From Acinetobacter sp. XS-4 (GTDB taxonomy: Bacteria > Pseudomonadota > Gammaproteobacteria > Pseudomonadales > Moraxellaceae), in the NCBI RefSeq assembly GCF_023920705.1, contig NZ_CP094657.1, forward strand, positions 2,666,001 to 2,730,000: a stretch of 64,000 nucleotides of DNA. Direction: 5' to 3'. A program made the translations under genes and the position numbers. The notes beneath the pieces are model-generated. The model was not told the origin of the DNA, ran no database searches, and was given only the letters and a program-made list of their open reading frames with translations. Positions 17,458-24,373 of the stretch are shown piece after piece (position 1 is the stretch's first letter; the number at the start of each line of letters is the position of its first letter).

Positions 17458-18135
17458 TTAATAAGTAAGTGGAACATCAATACCTTCCGGAACAACATAT
17501 TCAGTCATTCGACGGCGAGATAAATCCATGTGCACGCGGATCAGCTCACCAGCTTCACCTGCGTTGTGACGCTCTAAAGCATCAATAATCTGGTCATGTT
17601 GAATAACCGCTGTATCGAGGTCTTCTTGCATATCTGATGAAGTCGGCTGGCGATAGAAAATCTTTCCTAAACGCGCATGATCAATGAGCAAGCGCTCTAA
17701 ACTCGGCATGAGATATGCATTTTGGGAAATCTTTCCTATTTCCAAATGGAATTGGTTGTTATAGTAAACACGGCCTTCCAAGTCATTTTCATCAATGGCT
17801 TTACGGAATTGCATCTGAATTTCTTTCAACTGCTTAATATCAATTGAGCTTGCATTAATTGCTGCTAATTGTGTCGTAGCGATATAAACTAATGGCGCAG
17901 CTAAAAAGAAATTACGGAGTGATTGATGGCTCATCGAAGAAACGCGAGCAGCGCGATTTGCTTCAAGCTCAAGATAACCTTCGGCTGCCATTTGACGGAT
18001 GAGTTCACGAACAGGTGATCTGGAAATTCCAAATTCTTCGCTTAGGGATATTTCATCTACAATAGCGCCCGGTGCCAATTCCATACTAATAATGCGGCGT
18101 TTTAATGTTTCGGCTAATCGTATTTTCTTATCCAT
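17458..18135 (-). CDS. GntR/FadR-family transcriptional regulator
   Basis: A 225-residue regulator. The N-terminal winged helix contains ISLSEEFGISRSPVRELIRQ and EGYLELEANRAARV. The C-terminal all-helical FCD domain has the metal/ligand-binding His-rich pattern (FHLEIG, HDQIIDAL). GGAG eight bases upstream of ATG 18135 decides the start over 18153. It heads the cluster of oxidase, MFS carrier, DapA-like lyase and aldehyde dehydrogenase in the same direction, and is presumably their repressor, induced by a pathway acid. Confidence 0.88.
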   Translation of the reverse strand: MDKKIRLAETLKRRIISMELAPGAIVDEISLSEEFGISRSPVRELIRQMAAEGYLELEANRAARVSSMSHQSLRNFFLAAPLVYIATTQLAAINASSIDIKQLKEIQMQFRKAIDENDLEGRVYYNNQFHLEIGKISQNAYLMPSLERLLIDHARLGKIFYRQPTSSDMQEDLDTAVIQHDQIIDALERHNAGEAGELIRVHMDLSRRRMTEYVVPEGIDVPLTY

Positions 18136-18186
18136 GTTAACCACTCCATCCATAAGCCTGAGCTCAGTTCCTACCTTTATGGGAAA

Positions 18187-18240
18187 TGTCTACAATTTGT
18201 ATAATTCTCCATTTCTCAAATAATACAATGTGTCTACAAT
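18187..18240. promoter_or_regulatory. Repeated half-sites upstream of the GntR gene
   Basis: The 350-bp gap between the GntR gene and the next hydrolase gene is AT-rich and holds TGTCTACAAT twice as direct repeats, at 18187-18196 and 18231-18240. They are exactly 44 bp apart, close to four helical turns. They are good candidates for autoregulatory operators of the GntR protein. I see no gene in the gap. Confidence 0.45.
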
Positions 18241-18489
18241 CCAAAAAGATAAAGAAAAGGACAGAAAATATAATGGATTTACCTAAATGAATTTTTTGAG
18301 CATAAATATACGAAAATTGGCTTAACCAAGAAAATATAGACTTATCGTGATTTAAAAAATAAATCACATATTGTTGATATTAAAAAATTAATTAAATAGT
18401 GAGTGAGTTTTTAAACTGCTGTACTTTATGAATTACAGCCTATTTTTATATAAATAAGTTCAAAAACTTCTCTACCCAATAAGAATGCT

Positions 18490-19563
18490 TTATTTCACCG
18501 TAGTGCTGTAAAAGCTATCAATGGCATCAACCATTTGAGATAAACCCGGCTGCTCTAATGGATAATGCCCTGCATTTTCCAATATCACGGTTTTTACAGG
18601 TACCTTCTGAATACGACTAAGAAATGGTGTACTTAAATCAAGTGGAGTCCAACGGTCTTTTTCCGGTTGAGTTAACAAGACTGGGCACACATCAAACTCT
18701 TCAGGCATCACTTCAGGTTTGTAATGTATATATGAGTCTAAAAATGTGAGTGAAACCGAGTTACCAGCCGAGGTTTTATCTTTCATAAAAGCCTTTAATG
18801 CCCCTTTATTGTTCACCAAAGTACTCATTTTACTTGCCCAGCTCATTGGAATTCGCATTGATGCCAGAGGTGTTTTTGCAGTTAAATGCGCAATTGGTGT
18901 CCCTACTCGACTCATAAATAAGTTACTTGCTACAGTGTCTGTAACCTTCTGACTACTTGTGTCAAGAAAGGTCATTCCTACAATTGCTTTCACTTTTTTA
19001 TTCTTAGCTGCGACGTGATATGTCAGCATTCCACCTGCGCTTAAACCATAAAGCACAACCGGACGACTATCTTTTGCTAATTCAATATCAATTAAATCAC
19101 TACCAGCCTGCACCCAATCGTTATAGCGAATAACCTTGCCTTTGCTAACTTGAGTGACACCATAGCCCGGCATATCGACTGCAATTGTTTCATATCCCCG
19201 ATCAGCCAATGGTTTACCTAAAATCATCGACATTTGTCGGCCATTCGTACCTACACCATGAAATAAAATCACTTTAATTTTTGCATTTGGATTTCGATAA
19301 GTATCTAAATGGATGTTATGACCATTCCAAGCCCACCATTCTTCTTTTGGTAACTGGTCTTTAGGAATATGAAACTCTTGAGGAAGAAATTGTTCAATTT
19401 GTTGCCAAGCAGCTTGATTTTGATAACCCATTGCTGAATCTCCTGATTTTATTTCTTTAGCGGCAGATGCACTTATGACACAGACTACAAGGCCTATTAC
19501 ACTCAATTTACTTATTAAATACCGCATAACACCTGCGGGCTCTATTGGTTGAACAGCATTCAT
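18490..19563 (-). CDS. Alpha/beta hydrolase, exported
   Basis: A 357-residue alpha/beta-hydrolase-fold protein. Visible: HGVGTNGRQMS oxyanion region, nucleophile elbow YGLSAGGM, the acid in QPEKDRWTPLD, and catalytic His in ENAGHYPLEQPG. The hydrophobic stretch beginning at residue 13 (MRYLISKLSV onward, ending ASAA) looks like a signal peptide, so translation may begin at 19527 instead of 19563. Both starts have only modest ribosome-binding sites. Monocistronic. Substrate unknown; esterase or lipase-like activity is the family expectation. Confidence 0.8.
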   Translation of the reverse strand: MNAVQPIEPAGVMRYLISKLSVIGLVVCVISASAAKEIKSGDSAMGYQNQAAWQQIEQFLPQEFHIPKDQLPKEEWWAWNGHNIHLDTYRNPNAKIKVILFHGVGTNGRQMSMILGKPLADRGYETIAVDMPGYGVTQVSKGKVIRYNDWVQAGSDLIDIELAKDSRPVVLYGLSAGGMLTYHVAAKNKKVKAIVGMTFLDTSSQKVTDTVASNLFMSRVGTPIAHLTAKTPLASMRIPMSWASKMSTLVNNKGALKAFMKDKTSAGNSVSLTFLDSYIHYKPEVMPEEFDVCPVLLTQPEKDRWTPLDLSTPFLSRIQKVPVKTVILENAGHYPLEQPGLSQMVDAIDSFYSTTVK

Positions 19564-19792
19564 TTTTGTTGTACTCGTTCTTATCCCAAGAATAAATATT
19601 AGGCGTTTAAATTTTAATTAACTATGTTAGGTTAAAACAGATGTTTTAGTATTTAGGTCAATTGATAAATTCAGACCCTGATTGCTGAAGACTCAAAACT
19701 CCGACGAAGTAGAATTTCGCAGTTGCTAAAAGCGTGCTAATATCCAAATTATGACAATCACCAATGTCAAAATTACTTTCAGAGGAAATAAG

Positions 19793-20224
19793 ATGTTAAA
19801 AACTCAAAAAATCAACATCGTACAAGAATTTGATGCACCCGTAGACAAGGTCTTTGCAACCTTAAGTGAGCATGAAAACCTAAGCAAACTTTTCGCTCCT
19901 GCTAAAGTCACTCGCATTAGCAACGGAAAAGACGCTCGTAATGGTGTTGGCTCTGCTCGTAAAATGTCTATTCCATTTACCCCTTCATTTGTAGAAACTA
20001 ATTTAGTCTACAAAGAAAATGAACTGATCGAATATGCAATTACAAGCGGCATTAGCCCAATTAAAGGTCACCGTGGTGTAATGAAGTTTATTGATTTGGG
20101 AAACAACCGTACTCGCTTGGATTACACCATTAGCTTTAAAGGCCGAGTGCCTTTTCTTGGCCCTATCATTAAAGCAGCCTTACAAAATGGCGTGAGTCGT
20201 GGGCTTAAAAAACTCAAGTTTTAA
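19793..20224 (+). CDS. SRPBCC family protein (polyketide cyclase/START-like)
   Basis: A 143-residue protein beginning MLKTQKINIVQEFDAPVDKV, the characteristic first strand of the SRPBCC helix-grip fold, with SISFKGRVPFLGP near the end. GAGGA six bases before the ATG at 19793 picks this start over an upstream in-frame ATG. These proteins bind small hydrophobic ligands; no enzymatic residues can be assigned. It stands alone with its own terminator. Confidence 0.8.
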   Translation: MLKTQKINIVQEFDAPVDKVFATLSEHENLSKLFAPAKVTRISNGKDARNGVGSARKMSIPFTPSFVETNLVYKENELIEYAITSGISPIKGHRGVMKFIDLGNNRTRLDYTISFKGRVPFLGPIIKAALQNGVSRGLKKLKF

Positions 20225-20239
20225 TCAAGATATAAAATA

Positions 20240-20264
20240 AAAGCCCGTTATTGGGCTTTTTATT
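20240..20264 (+). terminator. Rho-independent terminator after the SRPBCC gene
   Basis: AAAAGCCC-gttatt-GGGCTTTT followed by TATTT, 15 bp beyond the stop. The rest of the gap up to 20575 shows no convincing gene. Confidence 0.85.
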
Positions 20265-20575
20265 TGGCCACAAAAACAAAAGCCGACTCGTTAAAGTCAG
20301 CTTAATACCACAGTGTGAGAAAATTGCTTAAATCGTTATTGTTCGTGGCAATCTTCTATCTATTTTCTTTTTCTAAAATTAATTTACACCTTAGTTATGA
20401 CTGTTTGATTAAAAACCTGTCAGCAAAACAAAATAAAATGAGGCTCAATTAACACTATTCAAATTTAACGAAACTTAATTATCATTAAATAAAATAATGT
20501 ATATCAAAGACATCTTTTGAATTTTCCTAAAGTTCAGTATGCTAAATTACCTTCTAATAGAAAATAACCAATACA

Positions 20576-20809
20576 ATGGAACATCAGAGTTTGTTAAAGG
20601 AATTAAATTCACTTATTGAATATTATTCCAAGAGAACAGATTGTCCACCTACCCGAATTCGCATAGGTTACAGAGCCTATGCAAAACTCATGCAAAATCC
20701 AAAATTTGCTGATGAAGTGTCAAACTCTGCTTTAGACCCAAACAAACGTAAATATAGAAAGATGAAAATCAAAGTCACTAAAGATGACGATCAACTCGAA
20801 CTCGAATAA
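20576..20809 (+). CDS. Small hypothetical protein, 77 aa
   Basis: A 77-residue charged protein with an internal RIRIGYRAYAKLMQNPKF block and a lysine-rich KRKYRKMKIKVTKDDD run before an acidic end. It has its own terminator three bases after the stop, which supports a real gene. I do not recognise a named family. Basic central part could bind nucleic acid, but nothing proves it. Confidence 0.6.
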   Translation: MEHQSLLKELNSLIEYYSKRTDCPPTRIRIGYRAYAKLMQNPKFADEVSNSALDPNKRKYRKMKIKVTKDDDQLELE

Positions 20810-20811
20810 AG

Positions 20812-20836
20812 AAAAAGCCCAGTTACGAGCTTTTTT
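20812..20836 (+). terminator. Terminator after the 77-aa gene
   Basis: AAAAAGC (20812-20818) pairs with GCTTTTTT, with a 10-base loop, directly after the stop codon. Confidence 0.7.
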
Positions 20837-20863
20837 CCTTTTAGAGTGTGTTTAGGTTCATTG

Positions 20864-21418
20864 CTAAGACAGCATTATTAAAAAATACTCGAGTAGCTTG
20901 TCTCGCTCATCTACACTGTTTTTACTTAAAAGCTGCACCATTGCCCCATCAATCACGAACAAAAACATGTGGGCGTCTTTCATTGAAGCCGTAGTTTTGA
21001 CGGTTAAAAGCAGTTTATAAATTTCGTTGATTAGCCAAGTTCTATATTCAATCACCACGCTATAGGCTTTTGGGTAGAGCTTTTCAATTTCAAAAATTGC
21101 TTTAAAGGGTAAATGATAAAAGCCATTTAAGTCGGCATGTAAAAGGTAAATCTGCTTGAGTTTATCAAGCACCATTTCTTCACGATAAGATTTGAGAATT
21201 GAAAACACTTTTACTTTGAGCGCATCTTTTTGAAAAGTGAGACACATCTCGATGAGTCGTGCTTTTGAATGAAAGTCGTTATAGAAAGTAGCTTTGGGAA
21301 TTTTGGCTTCGGCAATAATGCGGTCAACACCGACTTTATTAAAGCCATCTTGATTAAATAAATCTTTTGCTACGTGAAGCACGCGCAGTGCTCTAAATGA
21401 AGATTCTAAATTTTTCAT
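20864..21418 (-). CDS. TetR/AcrR-type transcriptional regulator (copy A)
   Basis: A 184-residue TetR regulator. The N-terminal helix-turn-helix contains VGVDRIIAEAKIPKATFYNDFHSK; the ligand-binding half contains HLPFKAIFEIEKLYPKAY and AHMFLFVIDGAMVQLL. It aligns without gaps over its full length with the 184-residue copy B at 40036-40590, more than half of positions being identical. Family knowledge: A. baumannii has a set of related TetR-type regulators whose stochastic activation drives opacity/virulence switching; membership here is inferred. The start (ATG 21418, upstream in-frame stop close by) follows a long structured leader with its own promoter at 21919-21947. Confidence 0.9.
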   Translation of the reverse strand: MKNLESSFRALRVLHVAKDLFNQDGFNKVGVDRIIAEAKIPKATFYNDFHSKARLIEMCLTFQKDALKVKVFSILKSYREEMVLDKLKQIYLLHADLNGFYHLPFKAIFEIEKLYPKAYSVVIEYRTWLINEIYKLLLTVKTTASMKDAHMFLFVIDGAMVQLLSKNSVDERDKLLEYFLIMLS

Positions 21419-21591
21419 GTATACCGCTTAAAATAATTTTTTGTTGTATCTAAAAGAGATAGAAATGCCGTCACTCTTAAAATGAGTGTTAAAAACAGGC
21501 ATGCAAAAGCAACACAAGAGGTGTGCTCGCCTATCTCGGTTTTATTGTTGCTATGATTTTTTAGTCGTAACGATTTAAGGTCGTAGAAAAC

Positions 21592-21684
21592 CTACAAACG
21601 GTTAAAGCGCTTTAAAGACCAGTTAGGCGGTATGTGTAGAGAGCGTTTGGCAAAGACCAAAAATTGAGAAGAATTAGTACGCAT
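21592..21684 (-). CDS. Short leader ORF (30 aa) in the TetR-A leader
   Basis: ATG at 21684 preceded by AAAGGAG with six-base spacing, the best ribosome-binding site in the leader. It encodes 30 residues starting MRTNSSQFLVFAKRS. The Shine-Dalgarno can be hidden by pairing with AAAGAAGT-complement at 21705-21712. The equivalent place in copy B has AGGAG then TTG and a similar FLAAFAKSYN peptide. This suggests a translated leader whose translation may decide whether transcription reaches the TetR gene. Too short for family assignment. Confidence 0.45.
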   Translation of the reverse strand: MRTNSSQFLVFAKRSLHIPPNWSLKRFNRL

Positions 21685-21689
21685 AGCGG

Positions 21690-21912
21690 ACTCCTTTGGC
21701 TATAAAAGAAGTTTCACCGCATTACTGCTAAATAATGGTGGTGAAACGAAAGAGGGTTAGCAGACTGGAGCCAAAGAATCCAGCACACCCGAGGGTGTCC
21801 CCCTTCCGTTCCACCGTAAAGGGGGCACACAGGGATTTCCACAAAAAAAATTAGACTTTTTCGTGTACTTTGGCTGATGGTCTGCTAAAACCAACTGGCA
21901 ATGTAGGCCAGC
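21690..21912 (-). ncRNA. Structured C4/Icd-like leader RNA, copy A
   Basis: Minus-strand RNA predicted to start near 21912. Helices (plus coordinates): 5' hairpin 21895-21899/21907-21911; long-range helix 21757-21765/21880-21888 and 21769-21776/21868-21875; G/C hairpin 21799-21805/21819-21825; tetraloop hairpin 21785-21789/21794-21798 (CUCG loop); helix 21711-21718/21740-21747; Shine-Dalgarno hairpin 21690-21697/21705-21712. Copy B at 40849-41059 forms the same helices with different bases, so the structure is conserved by compensatory change. The hairpin loop at 21808-21815 (GGTGGAAC) is complementary to 21740-21747 (GTTTCACC). The arrangement resembles phage C4 antisense RNAs upstream of icd. 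A separate processed RNA is possible but unproven. Confidence 0.75.
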
Positions 21913-21918
21913 CCGCAA

Positions 21919-21947
21919 AGGATAGTATTCGCTTTTGTTATCGTCAA
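21919..21947 (-). promoter_or_regulatory. Sigma-70 promoter of the TetR-A leader
   Basis: TTGACG (21947-21942 on the minus strand), 17 bases, TATCCT (21924-21919). Copy B has TTGACT-17-TATCCT at the same place relative to the RNA structure. The predicted start, near 21912, is one base from the first conserved hairpin. Confidence 0.8.
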
Positions 21948-22092
21948 GCGTAGGAAATGACAATCGTATTAAAGTAGAGCGGTTGGGGAAATTAAAAAAC
22001 CATTACTGGATGTAATGGCTTAGAGAAAAAATAGAATTGAAATAGTTTTAAATTACAAACGATTATCTAAGATAAATTTAATTATTATAATT

Positions 22093-22695
22093 TTATGTAT
22101 ATATTGCTTGATCCTTATCTTTTCGCTCTCTTAAAGCTGCCAACATTTCTTTCTCAGATAAATCTTTAGCCCATAATGGCCTTAATTGAAAATGAGGTTG
22201 ATCGACAATTGTTTTCCAATTCCCTCCCCATTCAAGGCCTAACTGCATTCCTAAAGCTCCAACAGCTTTATACTTAGGAGAATCTTCTAAATACTCTTTG
22301 CCTTCGAATACGCCTATATCAAATGCTATGCCAAAATTATGATTCGATTGACCTCCTTTTGCATTAGTTACTATGCCACCCTTTATATTTTCAGTTCGAC
22401 CTTGTGCATAAAGCTTATCTTGTTCCGCATATGTTCTTAATCCGCTAATAACTTTAATATCTATACCTACCTCTTCCGCTTTATGAATAAGAGCTCTAGC
22501 ATATATCTGTACCTCTGGCTGTAATGTAGCAATAACTCTTTCACTTCTTTCATCTACTTGATCTGTTGGAGATACAGGCAATTTTTTTTTGAGAATATGT
22601 GTATAAATTGCTGACCATGTTTGAGGTCCTGCTAAGCCATCAACTTCAATACCTAATTTTTGCTGTATTTCCTTAATCATTTCTATGTTTTTCAT
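22093..22695 (-). CDS. M15-family peptidoglycan endopeptidase/carboxypeptidase
   Basis: A 200-residue protein. The N-terminal peptidoglycan-binding repeat (about residues 8-35, QQKLGIEVDGLAGPQTWSAI) is followed by an M15 VanY/CwlK-like zinc peptidase. Zinc ligands: His and Asp in SNHNFGIAFDIG and His in DQPHFQL. No signal peptide is visible, as in phage endolysins that rely on a holin. AAGGA ribosome-binding site. It lies 38 bp after a membrane-protein gene in the same direction, so the pair may be a lysis-type or wall-remodelling cassette. Phage origin is inference. Confidence 0.83.
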   Translation of the reverse strand: MKNIEMIKEIQQKLGIEVDGLAGPQTWSAIYTHILKKKLPVSPTDQVDERSERVIATLQPEVQIYARALIHKAEEVGIDIKVISGLRTYAEQDKLYAQGRTENIKGGIVTNAKGGQSNHNFGIAFDIGVFEGKEYLEDSPKYKAVGALGMQLGLEWGGNWKTIVDQPHFQLRPLWAKDLSEKEMLAALRERKDKDQAIYT

Positions 22696-22733
22696 TTTTC
22701 ATATCCTTATTAAATAAAGTTTTAATAATTTAA

Positions 22734-23663
22734 TTACTGATTCGGCTTTTTGCCTGTTCCACGAATATTAACAAAGCTTTTTAAAAGATCGAACCAGAAT
22801 GGAGCACCAAATAAAACTGAACAAGCTGTTATAAAACAACCTATTATGAAGATAAAAAGTTTGCCTATGCTAATCATCACATTTTGTAATGATGGATGTT
22901 TAATATTGTCTGTATTAAGTACGAAAAAATCCTTTACAACCCCCCATGATGAGCATGGGGTACAATCTCTATCCCATCCAATAGGCAATTTATTTAAGTT
23001 TTTGAAATTATCTTGGACATTTTTTGCTACATCCGCTGGTAATGAAGATTGTATATGTGCAGATGTATTAAGCAAAAGGTCAAGTTGGGATGAAGATAGC
23101 CCCCAATAAATCTGACTTAGTCTCAAAGTATCAGCATTTAAAGCAAGAGCTATAACAAATGCTAGAAGAAAACTCCAAAACTGTATGCTTCGTTTATATT
23201 CACCAGATAATCGATCCATTGATACGTCAAACCATATCATTAAATTCTTTTGTACAGAGTCTGTCTTTTCATCAATATCACTTACTAAAGAATCTAAAAA
23301 TGCTTTAACTGGGCTATCTTCTGGTAAATCTTCTAATAATTTATTAAGTTTTAATTCTCTTACTTTCTTATTTGAAAGGATTTCATGTAATGCTTTTGCA
23401 AAACATTTTGGATCAATATAAGATGGTATCTTATTTGGTTTGTTATAATTAATAGGATTAATTAGAGGATGCTGATATAACTCATTTATCAGACCGTCTA
23501 TTTGAAGATTATCTAACATTCTTGTCAAACCATCTTTTAAATCCTTAGCTCTCTTATGAAAAATTATTGATATAGCTTCAATCAATGAACTAACAAATAC
23601 TGTTATTAATGCATATGTCAAAACCAAACCTATAATTGAATTAAAAACTGGCGAATTAAACAT
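22734..23663 (-). CDS. Membrane protein of unknown function
   Basis: A 309-residue protein with an N-terminal transmembrane segment (about residues 8-30, IIGLVLTYALITVFVSSLIE), a soluble middle, a membrane hairpin around residues 165-190, and a strong C-terminal segment (GKLFIFIIGCFITACSVLFG). AGAGG six bases before ATG 23663 sets the start. I do not recognise the family. It is the first gene of a two-gene unit with the M15 peptidase. The size and multiple segments do not look like a classical small holin. Confidence 0.7.
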   Translation of the reverse strand: MFNSPVFNSIIGLVLTYALITVFVSSLIEAISIIFHKRAKDLKDGLTRMLDNLQIDGLINELYQHPLINPINYNKPNKIPSYIDPKCFAKALHEILSNKKVRELKLNKLLEDLPEDSPVKAFLDSLVSDIDEKTDSVQKNLMIWFDVSMDRLSGEYKRSIQFWSFLLAFVIALALNADTLRLSQIYWGLSSSQLDLLLNTSAHIQSSLPADVAKNVQDNFKNLNKLPIGWDRDCTPCSSWGVVKDFFVLNTDNIKHPSLQNVMISIGKLFIFIIGCFITACSVLFGAPFWFDLLKSFVNIRGTGKKPNQ

Positions 23664-23708
23664 AATACACCTCTCAATTCCTAGAGATACTTTCCAATTT
23701 ACTGTCAA

Positions 23709-24202
23709 TCGTAAATCAATTTTTTAATCATTTAACACACCTTATTTCAAAGAAAATCTTAAATTTATTATTGTATTGGCAAAAAATGCCACCAATAACA
23801 AATTAATTGCACTTCATAAAATCAAGCACTTTCAATATTTAATTAAGTCGAAAAAATATTAAATTCACCAGTGTCTAATTCTACCCCCCATATCTTAAAT
23901 TTCATTTAATTTACCTAAACAAACCCCTTATTTATTAATTAAAAACTTTAATTAATAAAATAACTATATAAATACATACTATTAATTTATTCTCAAAAAA
24001 AATAATATTAAATTTAAATCCGATAAACGGTATAAAATATATTTTTACCCTTAAACAACACTCATTCTTAAATTGATAAAGCTTTTTAAGTTTATTTTTT
24101 ATTTTAAATAAAAAAAGAAAGCAATTATTAAATAATAATTAAAAATACTAGTCATTTATATTCTGACTAAAAACTAATTAGAAAAAATGATTCCAGCCTT
24201 AC
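23709..24202. other. AT-rich non-coding gap
   Basis: About 490 bp of very AT-rich sequence with A and T runs and no open frame with a credible ribosome-binding site. It separates the peptidase unit from the 5-oxoproline operon and may hold the promoter of the membrane-protein gene at its left end. I see no repeat or RNA gene in it. Confidence 0.6.
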
Positions 24203-24298
24203 CTAATCCATCAACTTTTTACGGCGATACAACCCACAATTTCCAGAAAATAACGCAGCCAATAAACAAGTAATGATTGCATAAGTAGCAACATTCAT
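24203..24298 (-). CDS. Candidate 31-aa single-span membrane peptide
   Basis: A short frame, MNVATYAIITCLLAALF then a small SGNCG turn and YRRKKLMD, predicts one transmembrane helix followed by a positively charged tail, the usual topology of real small membrane proteins. It follows the biotin carboxylase gene in the same direction, beyond a hairpin that may only partly terminate. Its ribosome-binding site is weak. Real or chance cannot be settled without conservation data. Confidence 0.4.
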   Translation of the reverse strand: MNVATYAIITCLLAALFSGNCGLYRRKKLMD

Positions 24299-24326
24299 TC
24301 TAAATCCAATGGCTAAAATAGATTAA

Positions 24327-24354
24327 GCCCGACTGAACCGAAGCTCAATCAGGC
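24327..24354 (-). terminator. UUCG-loop hairpin after the pxp-associated biotin carboxylase gene
   Basis: On the minus strand GCCTGATTGAGC-TTCG-GTTCAGTCGGGC forms a 12-bp stem (three G-U pairs) closed by a stable UUCG loop, followed by TTAATCTATTTT. It lies 20 bp past the stop at 24374. The imperfect T-run would allow read-through to the small ORF. Confidence 0.65.
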
Positions 24355-24373
24355 CAAATCATTTATTTAAAAC

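Noticed and set aside
18164..18367. 67-codon minus-strand frame upstream of the GntR gene
   Set aside because: Covers the promoter region with TGTCTACAAT repeats; composition is that of AT-rich non-coding DNA.
21757..21963. 68-codon minus-strand frame over the copy A leader (contains RGTPSGVLDS)
   Set aside because: Its first codon (TTG) lies upstream of the -35 box, so the mapped promoter could not make it, and it has no ribosome-binding site. The shared RGTPSGVL stretch with copy B is explained by conserved RNA helices.
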